From: Deltaproteobacteria bacterium
Lineage (GTDB): Bacteria; Myxococcota_A; UBA796; CAJQPC01
Assembly: GCA_016717595.1 (NCBI GenBank)
Contig: JADKFE010000002.1
Coordinates: 62,001 to 126,000 of the forward strand
Direction of reading: 5' to 3'
Length of the DNA: 64,000 nt
Under the pieces are notes generated by a model that saw only the letters and a program-made list of their open reading frames with translations, made no database searches and was not told where the DNA came from. The number at the start of each line of letters is the position of its first letter. The first letter of the stretch is position 1. Positions 1 to 7,464 of this stretch are shown one piece after another. Position numbers and translations under genes: made by a program.

Positions 1-142
1 CATCGCCGTTGGGCAGCGTGACGGTGAACTCACCGGGCCTTGGGTAAGGTGAAGGAGGGCACTCAGGCCCGCAGCTCCCGACGCCTAAGACGAGCGCCCC
101 GAAGAGCAAGCCGCGTGTCAGGTCCAGGGCATACCGGGTCAT
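1..142 (-). CDS. Putative lipoprotein, N-terminal part (runs off left edge)
   Basis: A short reading frame begins at ATG 142-140 and stays open to the left edge. Its first 24 residues are a basic start, a hydrophobic stretch (LLFGALVLGVG) and then SC-GPEC, which looks like a lipoprotein signal with the acylated Cys near residue 24. The start codon overlaps the stop of the upstream minus-strand gene in an ATGA arrangement, as in many gene pairs of this window, so the two are probably translated together. Only about 47 residues are visible, so no function can be given. Confidence 0.55.
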   Translation of the reverse strand, partial: MTRYALDLTRGLLFGALVLGVGSCGPECPPSPYPRPGEFTVTLPNGD

Positions 143-462
143 CGGGTCACGTCCACAGGTACATTAAAGGAGTCTCCGTCGGTGGGGATGTCTCCTATCC
201 AGAAGGTCGCGCGGGCTAAAGAACCGTCATCGCCCAGCGATTCGTAATACTCGAAATGGCCGACCGTTGACCAGCCCAATGAGATGGGATCTTCTTCAGG
301 GACATGCTCTCCGTCCACCTTGACGGTCAGACGCAACAGCTCCGCGCCGTTGTACCCTGGGTCGTTCAAGCATTTTGACGCCCAAACCACTTGCGCGAAT
401 GAGAGCGTGCCTGCGAAGCCCACTAGGGTGAGCGTGGCGCGGATCAGGGGTTGGTAGATCAT
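139..462 (-). CDS. Small secreted protein of unknown function
   Basis: This encodes about 107 residues from ATG 462, which has a GGAG element 11 bases upstream. A longer version from GTG 501 would put 13 extra residues before the signal peptide and is less likely. Residues 1-28 form a signal peptide (hydrophobic core ATLTLVGFAGTLSFA) ending near WAS-K. The mature part is short, acidic and predicted beta-rich. It contains SLGWSTVGHFEYYE and FWIGDIPTDGD segments that I do not recognise. It lies directly after the metalloprotease-like gene and overlaps the next lipoprotein start by 4 bp, so the three may form one operon. Confidence 0.55.
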   Translation of the reverse strand: MIYQPLIRATLTLVGFAGTLSFAQVVWASKCLNDPGYNGAELLRLTVKVDGEHVPEEDPISLGWSTVGHFEYYESLGDDGSLARATFWIGDIPTDGDSFNVPVDVTR

Positions 463-488
463 TGGTGTCCAGACTCCGGTACAGGTTG

Positions 489-1109
489 TCAGGAGATACA
501 CAAATCAGTGTCAGGGTAGATGGTCTCATCGAAGTTCCAGAGAGAGTTTATGGGTCCGTCGTCTCGTCCTCCGTTGGCCCTCCTCCTCCAACGTCCTTGT
601 GCTCCTCCACAGCATGGACTACGGGTGGTGTAAAAATATCGATGCACCATTGCCCAACGAAAACTATTCTCCACTCGGTACGACTCTGCACAATCACCGG
701 AACCAGGCTCGTTGTAACCGCATACGTGGGTGAGCTCATGTAAGAGCGTCGCAGAGAAGTCCACTAGGCCACAGGTGCGCACCTCGTCGTCTTCGCTACT
801 CCACATTCTGCGGTAACTCTTCCATGGCCCTGAGCTGTAGCAGATCACGATCCTGTCTCTCGTCCCGTTCCCGGAGAACGGGGCGCTCTTACATCGGCTT
901 GAGTCCTCCTTGGTCCGAAAGTGTACGCGAACGTCTCGTGTCCACCGGGTATCAAGCACACGGTGCAGGCATGACTGGCGCCGAACGATCATCATCAGGC
1001 AACTGAGCCAGTCAACCACGTCGATGTTGTCAATCAAGAGCGCCCACGCGCGGATCACGAGGTCACGCTCCTCTGCTTCACCACCATCGAACTGAAGCTG
1101 CTCCAGCAC
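489..1109 (-). CDS. HExxH metalloprotease-like protein (aspzincin-like), probably 5'-truncated by a frameshift
   Basis: The visible frame (GTG 1109, 206 residues) carries LLHELTHVCGYNEPGSGDCAESY. An HELTH zinc-binding motif is followed about 10 residues later by G-S-G-D-x-x-x-S-Y, close to the GTxDxxYG third-ligand region of aspzincins (deuterolysin / Lys-specific metalloendopeptidase families). The inferred role is a secreted zinc peptidase. The frame stays open upstream to a TGA at 1250-1248, with protein-like sequence before the GTG. The frame that covers 1251-1378 (RRDEDDFGDYPFEIP) joins it if one C is added to the CCCC run near 1242, so the true start lies further upstream. It may even be the C-terminal half of the 1237-2034 gene. 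No signal peptide is visible in this piece. Confidence 0.55.
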   Translation of the reverse strand: MLEQLQFDGGEAEERDLVIRAWALLIDNIDVVDWLSCLMMIVRRQSCLHRVLDTRWTRDVRVHFRTKEDSSRCKSAPFSGNGTRDRIVICYSSGPWKSYRRMWSSEDDEVRTCGLVDFSATLLHELTHVCGYNEPGSGDCAESYRVENSFRWAMVHRYFYTTRSPCCGGAQGRWRRRANGGRDDGPINSLWNFDETIYPDTDLCIS

Positions 1110-1236
1110 GCGCGCCTCCCAGCCCTCGGTGAGGAGAGTTGAGAGCTGCTTTTGCGGGCCAACGTTCGGCGCCTCACATTGATCCCGCCAGTCTCGCAGT
1201 CTGCATGGCCCATCATCGGGTGTTCCCCATTCGGAC

Positions 1237-2034
1237 TCAGGGGAATCTCAAACGGATAGTCACCGAAGTCGTCCTCATCCCGTCTAGTGCCGCCTTCGCT
1301 CGCGGCGGCCTTCTGGGAGGAGCCAATGCGCCCCCGCGCCGCGCCGACAAACCGGAGAGCGCGACGTTGTCGCCCCATGGGGACAAGCGGGGGCTGGCAT
1401 GGGGAGAGTAGATGGAGGAGTCGTCATGCTCATTGAGCGAGCATCCCCCATCGCAGCGGTCACGCTCGGACGTGTAGCCAATGGGCTCGTAGTGTTCCAT
1501 GGCCGCCCACTCCGCCTCCCCCGCCACCTCCGCGACGCTGGGCCACTCCACCCCCTGCGGCACGACGATCTCCCCCGGCGGGAAACGCTCACCAAACGGC
1601 AGCTCAAACTGGAGGACGGAGCCACAGTGAAGCTCGACCTCAAACACGCCTCGCGCATGGCCGAAGCTGAGCGCGGTGCCTGTGCTGTTCCGTGTGACCC
1701 AGCCAAAGCGGATGAGCACCTTGTCATCGACGTAGCTCGCGAGGTCTTCCCACTCGGTCTGTCGCACGCCCTCCGTGGTCTGCTGTGTGCCGATGTTGTT
1801 GAAGGCGCCGGGGGCGGTCTCTCGGTTGGCGACCTGAAAGCCCGGCGCGGCGCTGAAGGGCCCGACGAGGTCGCGAAGCTCCCAGCGGGCGCGCACCCGC
1901 TTGACCGGGGCGGCGGGGAGCCAATCGGAGGAGGCGGAGAACTGGTTGCTGGTCCAGGCGGCGAAGAGGCTGTCGTCGATGTGCAGGCGCAGGACGGGGT
2001 CGGCCTGGGTGTCTGTGTGGGGCTGCCGGTCCAC
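1237..2034 (-). CDS. Putative lipoprotein, paralogue of the neighbouring 2239-2676 gene
   Basis: Residues 40-150 align by eye with the next gene upstream. Both have VRA(R/H)WE, then PGFQ(V/L)A(N/T)xExAPGA, then a shared LIRFG(W/F)VT block and an xGxx(E/D)(V/I)xxC ending. The family is unknown to me. The formal start is GTG 2034, but the frame is open upstream and encodes WSLLQLAAAVGC followed by Gly/Cys-rich sequence, a good lipobox. The only nearby ATG (2180-2178) is out of frame by one base, and adding one C to the C6 run just after it would restore an intact lipoprotein start. The last 40 residues (Pro/Arg-rich) look out of frame and may hide a join to the HExxH gene downstream. Confidence 0.5.
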   Translation of the reverse strand: MDRQPHTDTQADPVLRLHIDDSLFAAWTSNQFSASSDWLPAAPVKRVRARWELRDLVGPFSAAPGFQVANRETAPGAFNNIGTQQTTEGVRQTEWEDLASYVDDKVLIRFGWVTRNSTGTALSFGHARGVFEVELHCGSVLQFELPFGERFPPGEIVVPQGVEWPSVAEVAGEAEWAAMEHYEPIGYTSERDRCDGGCSLNEHDDSSIYSPHASPRLSPWGDNVALSGLSARRGGALAPPRRPPRAKAALDGMRTTSVTIRLRFP

Positions 2035-2238
2035 GTCGGCGTGGGCGCCCGCGCAGCCGCCGCCACAGCCTTCACCACAGCCGCCGCCGCAACCAACCGC
2101 CGCCGCAAGCTGCAGGAGACTCCACGCAACGTCTCCCCAGGCCGAGAACGTCCGAGGGAACGACGGGGGGTGTGGGTCATGGCGGGGCTCCGGGGTACTG
2201 ACTGGTGACCCAGCGGCGGCGGACGGGGCGGGAATGGC

Positions 2239-2676
2239 TCAAGTGCAGGTCTTGATGTCAACGCGACCCGTCACTCGGGCGACATGAAGCGCGTCAGCGC
2301 TGGCGTAGTAGGTGACAAACCCGAAGCGGATCAGGGAGTTCACCGCCGTGGTGCTGCTGATGTCGAGCCAGCCCACGGGGTAGTACACGTCCGGGGTCGA
2401 CTGAAAGACCGGCGAGGCGTCGTCGATGACGTTCGCCGCGCCGGGGGCGTCTTCGTTGGTGGCGAGCTGGAAGCCGGGGAGGATCTTCATGTTGGTGGCG
2501 TCGGTGGTGGTGTTGATCTCCCAGTGCGCCCGCACCTGCTCAACGTCGGCGCACTTCATCCAAGGCGTGGTGGCGATGAAATAGCAGCCCTTGCTCTGGC
2601 CGCCGTCCTGGATCGAGTAGGGGCCGTTGTCGTCTTTGGCGAACACGGTGGTCCAAGGGAGGGGGATAGACTTCAT
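2239..2676 (-). CDS. Unknown protein, paralogue of the 1237-2034 gene
   Basis: This encodes 145 residues. I place the start at ATG 2676 because AAGGAG sits 9 bases upstream. The ATG at 2694 would put that Shine-Dalgarno inside the gene. There is no signal peptide, so the protein is cytoplasmic or uses another export route. It shares with its downstream neighbour the blocks VRAHWEI, PGFQLATNEDAPGAA, LIRFGFVTYY and a terminal VDIKTC, which points to tandem duplication of one domain, predicted mostly beta. It stops 58 bp before the probable ATG of the neighbour, in the same reading frame. Function unknown. Confidence 0.65.
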   Translation of the reverse strand: MKSIPLPWTTVFAKDDNGPYSIQDGGQSKGCYFIATTPWMKCADVEQVRAHWEINTTTDATNMKILPGFQLATNEDAPGAANVIDDASPVFQSTPDVYYPVGWLDISSTTAVNSLIRFGFVTYYASADALHVARVTGRVDIKTCT

Positions 2677-2781
2677 GGTAGTAAGCTCCTTCATGCTCGG
2701 CGTTTAGACGTCAACCCCTCCGGCGCTCCCAGGGTGTAGGAGTATGATAGCCGCTATGGATCCCACCCCCGGTGGCCTAAG

Positions 2782-2976
2782 ATGTCAAGAGAACATCAAG
2801 GATCGCAGGAGGAGGCCCCTACCCCGCGCCTCTCCCAGTACCTCAGCCGACTGTACGCCATGGAAGAGAACGCCGCCCTGCGAGACGGCCTGCGGGAGGC
2901 CCTCGCCGCGCGCTGGGACGGCGACGAGCGCCTCAAGCGCCTGCCCAAAGGGGTGAGGGACGCCTTGGCCAAGTGA
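2782..2976 (+). CDS. Small charged protein of unknown function
   Basis: This is a 64-residue frame, the only plus-strand candidate in the first 5.8 kb. The predicted protein is helical and strongly charged (RLYAMEENAALRDGLREAL, then ERLKRLPKGVRDALAK) with no signal peptide. Its amino-acid make-up is typical of a real small soluble protein. It lies between divergent and convergent minus-strand genes, ending 4 bp before the stop of the MopE fragment. No clear Shine-Dalgarno precedes the ATG, which limits confidence. Confidence 0.45.
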   Translation: MSREHQGSQEEAPTPRLSQYLSRLYAMEENAALRDGLREALAARWDGDERLKRLPKGVRDALAK

Positions 2977-2980
2977 GGCG

Positions 2981-3850
2981 TCAGCGCAGGCACACCCGCA
3001 CGTCGTCGATGCCGAAGGACTCGTCTCCGGCGTCTTGGTTCAGCGCGGAGGTGGCGCTCACGGTGATCGTGTCAGCGCTGTGGGCCACCGTGGCGCTGAG
3101 CTCGTGGCGCTCATCATAGCTGCCCTCGTAACCTCGGTTCCAGCCGCAGACCTCGGCGCCGTCGTAGTAGTAGAGCCCCTCGCTCCAGAAGGTCACGCCG
3201 TCTACGGCGGCGCTGGCCGTCTCGCCGTCCCAAGAGTCGAGCTTGATGTACGCCAAGGAGACCAGGGCCTCGGTGTGGGGGGTCGCCGAGACGTCCCAGG
3301 TGGCGGTGAGGGTGCCCCCGGCGATGATGCCGTAGCCGCCCAAGATGGTCGAGAACGCGCCACAATTGGTTGTGGTGGTGAGGCTCCAGGCGCTTGAGGC
3401 CCCGGACTCGAAGTCTTCGTTGACGACGACGGCGCAGCCCTCGTCCATGTCGCACTCGACGACGCTCACCACGCCGTCGTGCTCCAGGTTGTAGTCGCCG
3501 CTCGGCGCGCCGGGCTGGTCGGCGAGGATGTCCGCGCAGCTCGACGCCGGGCAGGCGAGGCCGCTGCCCAGCACGCCGTCATCGACGTCTCCGTCACAGT
3601 TGTTGTCCAGGCCGTCGCAGGCCTCCGCCGCGCCGGGGTTGATGTTGATCACGGCGTCGTCACAGTCGGTGTTGTCGGCGACGGCGCCGCTGGGGGCCTC
3701 ACAGGCCAGGCTCAGGGCGTCGGGATCGCCGTAGCCGTCGCCGTCTGTGTCGTCGTAGAAGCTCGCCGCGTCGGCGGCGTCGGGCTCGTCCACCGTGCCA
3801 TCACAGTCGTTGTCCACCTCGTCACAGACCTCCACCCCGTCGGGGCTCAC
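2981..3850 (-). CDS. MopE-type repeat lipoprotein, C-terminal fragment
   Basis: These 289 residues begin abruptly inside an Asp/Cys repeat (CDEVDNDCDGTVDE, then CDGLDNNCDGDVDD). Such repeats are the putative metal-binding motif of MopE-like surface proteins. After residue 120 comes a non-repeat region of about 170 residues with a predicted beta-sandwich (from VNEDFESGASSAWSLT to SFGIDDVRVCLR). That pattern resembles MAM/CBM-like domains, in which an N-terminal DFE and a terminal IDDVR are common. The fragment is the continuation of 4082-4768 on the same strand. The two are separated by small indels near 4025, 4110, 4130 and 4151, and repaired they would form one protein of about 595 residues. 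Confidence 0.7.
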   Translation of the reverse strand: MSPDGVEVCDEVDNDCDGTVDEPDAADAASFYDDTDGDGYGDPDALSLACEAPSGAVADNTDCDDAVININPGAAEACDGLDNNCDGDVDDGVLGSGLACPASSCADILADQPGAPSGDYNLEHDGVVSVVECDMDEGCAVVVNEDFESGASSAWSLTTTTNCGAFSTILGGYGIIAGGTLTATWDVSATPHTEALVSLAYIKLDSWDGETASAAVDGVTFWSEGLYYYDGAEVCGWNRGYEGSYDERHELSATVAHSADTITVSATSALNQDAGDESFGIDDVRVCLR

Positions 3851-4081
3851 CGCGCCGTCGCCGTCGTCGCAGTCCTCGTGGGTGGCGACGTAGCCCGTGG
3901 GGGCCTCGCAGGCGGCGAGGGCGTAGTCGGCGTCGCCGTGGCCGTCGCCGTCGCGGTCGGCGTAGTAGGTGTTGGCGTCGGCGGCGGTGTCCTCGTCGGT
4001 GGCGCCGTCGCAGTTGTTGTCGAGGGGCCGTCGCAGACCTCCGTGGCGTCAGGGTTCACCGCGCCGTCGCCGTCGTCGCAG

Positions 4082-4768
4082 TCAAGCGCGCGCTCGGCGT
4101 ACCCTTCCGGGGCGCTCGCAGGTGACGAGGGGGGAAGTCGGCGTCGCCGTACTATCGCCGTCGGTGTCGGCGTAAACGGTCTGGGCGTCGGCGGCGTCGG
4201 CGCCATCGGTGATCCCGTCACAGTTGTTGTCGAGGCCGTCGCAGACCTCCGTGGCGTCGGGGTTCACCGCGCCGTCGGCGTCGTCGCACTCTTGGCAGGC
4301 CGCGAAGCCGTCGCCGTCTGTGTCGGCGAAGCCCGTTGACCCATCACAGTTGTAGTCATTGGGATCGGCGCAGTCGGTCTCTTCAGCGCCGGGGTTGTAG
4401 CGGGCATCAGCGTCGTCGCAGTCGCCGTCTTGGCTCACCGTGCCCTCGGGGGGCTCGCAGGCCAAGGTGGGCGTCCCGGCGCCGTACCCGTCGCCGTCGG
4501 CGTCGGTCGTCCAGGCCGTCGCGTCGGTGGCGTCGTCATCTACGGCGCCGTCGCAGTCGTTGTCTACGCCGTCGCAGCGCTCCTCCGCGCTGGGGCTCAC
4601 CGCGGGGTCTGTGTCGTCGCAGTCCTCTCCGGCGGGGGATCCGTCGCCGTCCTCATCGACGGCCTCTCCGCCGCTGTCGCCGGGGGGCAGGCTCTCGGGC
4701 GGGAGCTTGTCGTCGCTGGGATCGCAGGCCGCGAGGCCGAGCAGGATGAGGAGGAGGTTTTTGTTCAT
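4082..4768 (-). CDS. MopE-type repeat lipoprotein, N-terminal fragment
   Basis: The fragment starts with a lipoprotein signal (MNKNLLLILLGLAAC), then a Pro/Ser/Gly-rich spacer and Asp/Cys repeats of about 45 residues (EDCDDTDPAVSPSAEERCDGVDNDCDGA and so on). Family knowledge says these repeats probably bind calcium or other metals at the cell surface. Near 4151 the coding pattern slips (DTDGDS then TATPTS where YGDADF is expected), returns for LVTCERP and slips again. The expected repeat continues in another frame at 4027-4105. At 4024-4028 the sequence has two more G than the homologous repeat at 4228. These are at least four small indels, mostly in homopolymers. The intact gene would span 2981-4768. 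Confidence 0.75.
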   Translation of the reverse strand: MNKNLLLILLGLAACDPSDDKLPPESLPPGDSGGEAVDEDGDGSPAGEDCDDTDPAVSPSAEERCDGVDNDCDGAVDDDATDATAWTTDADGDGYGAGTPTLACEPPEGTVSQDGDCDDADARYNPGAEETDCADPNDYNCDGSTGFADTDGDGFAACQECDDADGAVNPDATEVCDGLDNNCDGITDGADAADAQTVYADTDGDSTATPTSPLVTCERPGRVRRARA

Positions 4769-4828
4769 CGTGGGCCGTCCTGGCGGAGGTGTACCGTCAG
4801 GATAGCGCAGCTTCTACGCCGTGGCGGC

Positions 4829-5203
4829 TCAGATGTCGGCGCAGGCGATCGTGTAGTACCCGCCGCCGATGAAGTTGAAGCCGTCGGGGCAGACGTCGCC
4901 GGGGTTGTCCATGTCGTCGATGTGTACGCCGTTGACGTCGTCGTTGAGCAGGAGCACGTTGCCCGGCTTGGCCCCTTCGCAGGCCACGTTCTCGTAGCCG
5001 CCGCCGAGGTAGGTCCAGCCCTCGGGGCAGACGTCCCCCTCGTTGTCGAGCTCATCCATGTGCACGAGGTCTTTGTTCTTGTTCAGCGTGCCGATGGCCC
5101 CGCCGCCGTCTTTGGCGCAGACCTGGGTGTAATATCCGCCGCCGACGTGCTGCCAGCCCTCGGGGCACACCTCGCCGGGGTTCTCCATGTCGTCGTAATG
5201 CAC
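4829..5203 (-). CDS. VCPxGW repeat lipoprotein, C-terminal fragment (repeats 4-6)
   Basis: This piece encodes three copies of a repeat of about 40-55 residues: (D/E)VCP(E/D)G(W/F), then a few residues, then GGGY and a second Cys, followed by a linker with N-x-x-x-x-x-x-V-H-x-D. It is the natural continuation of the 5083-5802 reading frame. The join lies near 5240, where a contracted G run (GGG instead of GGGG) explains the shift. No signal peptide is present because it is the C-terminal part. It ends with a repeat and no anchor, so attachment would come from the lipoprotein N-terminus. I know no named family with this unit. Confidence 0.65.
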   Translation of the reverse strand: MHYDDMENPGEVCPEGWQHVGGGYYTQVCAKDGGGAIGTLNKNKDLVHMDELDNEGDVCPEGWTYLGGGYENVACEGAKPGNVLLLNDDVNGVHIDDMDNPGDVCPDGFNFIGGGYYTIACADI

Positions 5204-5802
5204 CCCGGCTTTGTTGTTGTTGAGGTAGGCCGCGGCCCAGCGCGCCGGGCCTGGCAGGCCTGGGTGTAGCTGCCGCCGCCGAGGTGGGTCCAGCCCTGGG
5301 GGCAGACCTCACCCGCGTGGGGCAGATCACCGTAGTGGTTGCCGTCTGTGTCTTGATCGATGTAGACCGGCGGGCCCTCGTTGCCGGCTTTGTGGCAGGC
5401 CACGGCGTCGTAGCCGCCGCCGATGTACTCCCAGCCCTCGGGACACACCTCACCCTCTTGATCAAACGTGGAGTAGTGATCGCCGTCCACAGTCTCATCC
5501 AGAAGCGCCACCACGCCGGGCTTCCCGCTGGTGCAGGCGACCGTGTTGTAGCCGCCGCCGAGGTGTGTCCAGCCCTGGGGGCAGACGTCGCCGGGGTGGG
5601 CGAGGTCGGTGTAGTGCCGGCCTTGGGTGTCGTTGTTGAGGTAGGCCACGGCGTTTGGCACGTCCGCCAAGGTGGGGAGGTCTGTGCCGTCGTCCCCGGT
5701 GTCGTCGCCGAAGAGGCCGCCCCCATCGCCCTCTTTGCCGGGGCGGCCGCAGGCGAGGGACAGGGCGAGGGTGAACACGACGAGGGCCGGGGTGAGGCGC
5801 AT
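5083..5802 (-). CDS. VCPxGW repeat lipoprotein, N-terminal fragment (repeats 1-3)
   Basis: The gene starts at an ATG with a lipoprotein signal (VVFTLALSLACGRPG). A Gly/Asp-rich spacer follows, then three repeats each holding G(D/E)VCP(Q/E)GW, xxxGGG(Y/S) and a second Cys, separated by linkers with DxxxDG(D/N)HY. After about residue 190 the frame changes to Ser/Thr/Arg-rich nonsense, and the repeat continues in the 4829-5203 frame. Repaired, the gene would encode about 320 residues with six repeats. Two Cys per unit suggest a disulphide within each repeat, as suits an exported protein. It sits just upstream of the MopE-type lipoprotein on the same strand. Confidence 0.7.
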   Translation of the reverse strand: MRLTPALVVFTLALSLACGRPGKEGDGGGLFGDDTGDDGTDLPTLADVPNAVAYLNNDTQGRHYTDLAHPGDVCPQGWTHLGGGYNTVACTSGKPGVVALLDETVDGDHYSTFDQEGEVCPEGWEYIGGGYDAVACHKAGNEGPPVYIDQDTDGNHYGDLPHAGEVCPQGWTHLGGGSYTQACQARRAGPRPTSTTTKPGCITTTWRTPARCAPRAGSTSAADITPRSAPKTAAGPSAR

Positions 5803-5873
5803 GGGGGAGGCTCCGAGGGGGGCGAGGCGGCTTATTCGGTGCGGGCGTTGGGGGCCAGGGCCGCGGGCGTTGA

Positions 5874-6042
5874 GCGTTGTGGCGACACGGACGCGTGGGC
5901 GACGGCCCCCCGCGTTTGTGGTCTGCGAGGGCCATCACTGGGGCCGCTCGCCCCGGCTTGTCAGGGGAGTGGCGCGTTGGGGCTCTCGGTGGGGTCGCGG
6001 ACGTTGGGCGTTGTGGCGACACGGACGCGTGGGCGACGGCCC
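5874..6042. repeat. Imperfect direct duplication with a 35-bp identical core
   Basis: The 35 bases at 5874-5908 (starting GCGTTGTGGCGACACGG) recur without mismatch at 6008-6042, 134 bp later. Similarity continues on both sides with mismatches (CGTTGAGC versus CGTTGGGC before; TGTGGTCTGCGA versus CGTGGTCCGCGA after). It lies upstream of the VCPxGW lipoprotein gene in non-coding DNA. It could be paired protein-binding sites or a small dispersed repeat. Confidence 0.6.
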
Positions 6043-6448
6043 CTGATCGTTCGTGGTCCGCGACCCCCTCGCTGGTTGTGGTGCTGCGGGCTCGGGGCAC
6101 GATGGCCGGGGCGGCGGACTCAGCAGACGGAACAAACCTACGGTCCCACGAAGAGGGGCCGTGGCATTCTCCTCCGCGTCAACGTCCGGCTCCCCCCATG
6201 GGCCCGCATGAGCGGCGCTGCGTGAGCCTTCGCCTCTGCCACCCCCAGGCGGTCGCCGCGACTCGTCTGTGGTGTGCAAAGGCGCCGCTGAGGGCCGTGA
6301 CCGGGATCCGCGCCCCCGCGTCCTCTCACCCCAACTTTTTTCTCCACCCCCTCTTGCACCCGCTCACCGCCTAAGCCATATTCCTGTTGTGCGGTTCTCC
6401 GCACCCGGAGCCCTCAAGCCCCGGTCGCTCTCTTCACCAAAAACACGA

Positions 6449-6481
6449 GAGCTCCCCGATGGTGCAAACATCGGAGAGCTC
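6449..6481. other. Stem-loop, 13-bp arms
   Basis: GAGCTCCCCGATG (6449-6461) pairs with CATCGGAGAGCTC (6469-6481), 12 of 13 positions, around the 7-base loop GTGCAAA. No T tract follows on either strand, so a classical terminator is unlikely. It could be part of a leader RNA or a protein-binding palindrome. It is seen directly in the sequence; the role is unknown. Confidence 0.45.
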
Positions 6482-6820
6482 GAAGGAATGAACGATGCGA
6501 CAACATCGCCACCCAACGCCCGGATTATGTGCCGGGCCTCTCCCTCATAACCGCCCTCCCGCCCTCGCCGAGCCCCCGCGCCAGCCCCCACGCCCCGGGC
6601 CTGCCGCGTAACCCGCTCCTCTCGGCCACTTAGCCCGCTTCGCGTCGTCACCCAACGACGTTGAGCCCCGCCGCGCCCACGATCCTCCCCCCGCCCTCGC
6701 GGCTGGGGAGGCCCGTGGCCCTACGCCCGCGCCCCTCGCCGTTGGTCCCCACGGACCTCTGGCCGAGCCACGCCCAACTCACACACCATCACACCTCCCT
6801 GGCGGGAGAACGGAACTCCT

Positions 6821-7390
6821 ATGTCTCAACCTCAAGACCCCACGCTCACCCTCTTCATCCTGCACGGCTTGGCGGTCTCCTTACGCGACCGCGCCGACTC
6901 CAGCACCGAGCGCGCCGAGGCCCTGCTCCTCGGCGTCGAGCAGGCCTTCACCCAGCAGATGCGGGGGGAACCCGTTGATCTCGGCCTGCTCAACGCCCTG
7001 GCCGACGCCGTCATGGCCGAGCTCGACACGTCCCACCGCCTCGGCGAGAAGCTCCGCCGCGGCGCCCGGGCCCTGTCCAAAGAGGCCGGGCTGCTGGTCA
7101 CCCTGCCCAAGCTCGTGGCCTCGGAGCGGGTGCTGGCCGCCCTGCCCACGCTCTCCGACGCCGCGGCGACTGTGCGGCGTGCCATCCCCCGGGCGCGGCT
7201 CACCACCTTGGCCCGGGATCTCACCGAGGCCCTGGGGCAGCTCGCCCTGGCCGCGAGCCAGCGGCCCTTGAATGAAGACGACCTCTTGCCGCTGCGCTCG
7301 GTGTTCGCCCGGCTGGACGGGCTGCCCCAGGCCTTGAGCGGGGCCCGGGAGCGCATCGGGGCGGCGCTGGCGGAGATTGACGGGCGCTAG
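6821..7390 (+). CDS. Hypothetical alpha-helical protein
   Basis: This encodes 189 residues from ATG 6821, with a weak GGA element 8 bases upstream. No signal peptide or membrane segment is present, so it is probably cytoplasmic. The sequence is rich in Ala, Leu, Arg and Glu, with heptad-like runs (residues 20-60, 80-120 and 150-185), and looks all-helical. I recognise no motif or family. It is isolated: the upstream region is non-coding and the downstream gene cluster is convergent, with the palindrome array between them. Codon use matches the rest of the window. Confidence 0.7.
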   Translation: MSQPQDPTLTLFILHGLAVSLRDRADSSTERAEALLLGVEQAFTQQMRGEPVDLGLLNALADAVMAELDTSHRLGEKLRRGARALSKEAGLLVTLPKLVASERVLAALPTLSDAAATVRRAIPRARLTTLARDLTEALGQLALAASQRPLNEDDLLPLRSVFARLDGLPQALSGARERIGAALAEIDGR

Positions 7391-7464
7391 GCGAAGGGGG
7401 CGCCGGGGCTCGTTGGGGCTCCGGCGCCGCCGAGTCACCCGGCGAGCCCGCGCCGAGCCCCTCT

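Larger units (their letters stand above)
5803..6820. other. About 1 kb without a recognisable gene
   Basis: The reading frames here are rich in Arg, Pro and Gly on both strands, lack signal peptides or domains, and look like chance open frames of GC-rich DNA. The stretch holds an imperfect duplication with an identical 35-bp core (5874-5908 and 6008-6042) and a 13-bp hairpin (6449-6481). A 20-residue frame starting at ATG 6488 follows the hairpin, preceded by GAAGGA, but I see no independent support for it. The stretch separates divergent genes, so promoters for both should lie in it. A structured RNA is possible, but I recognise no known class. Confidence 0.5.
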
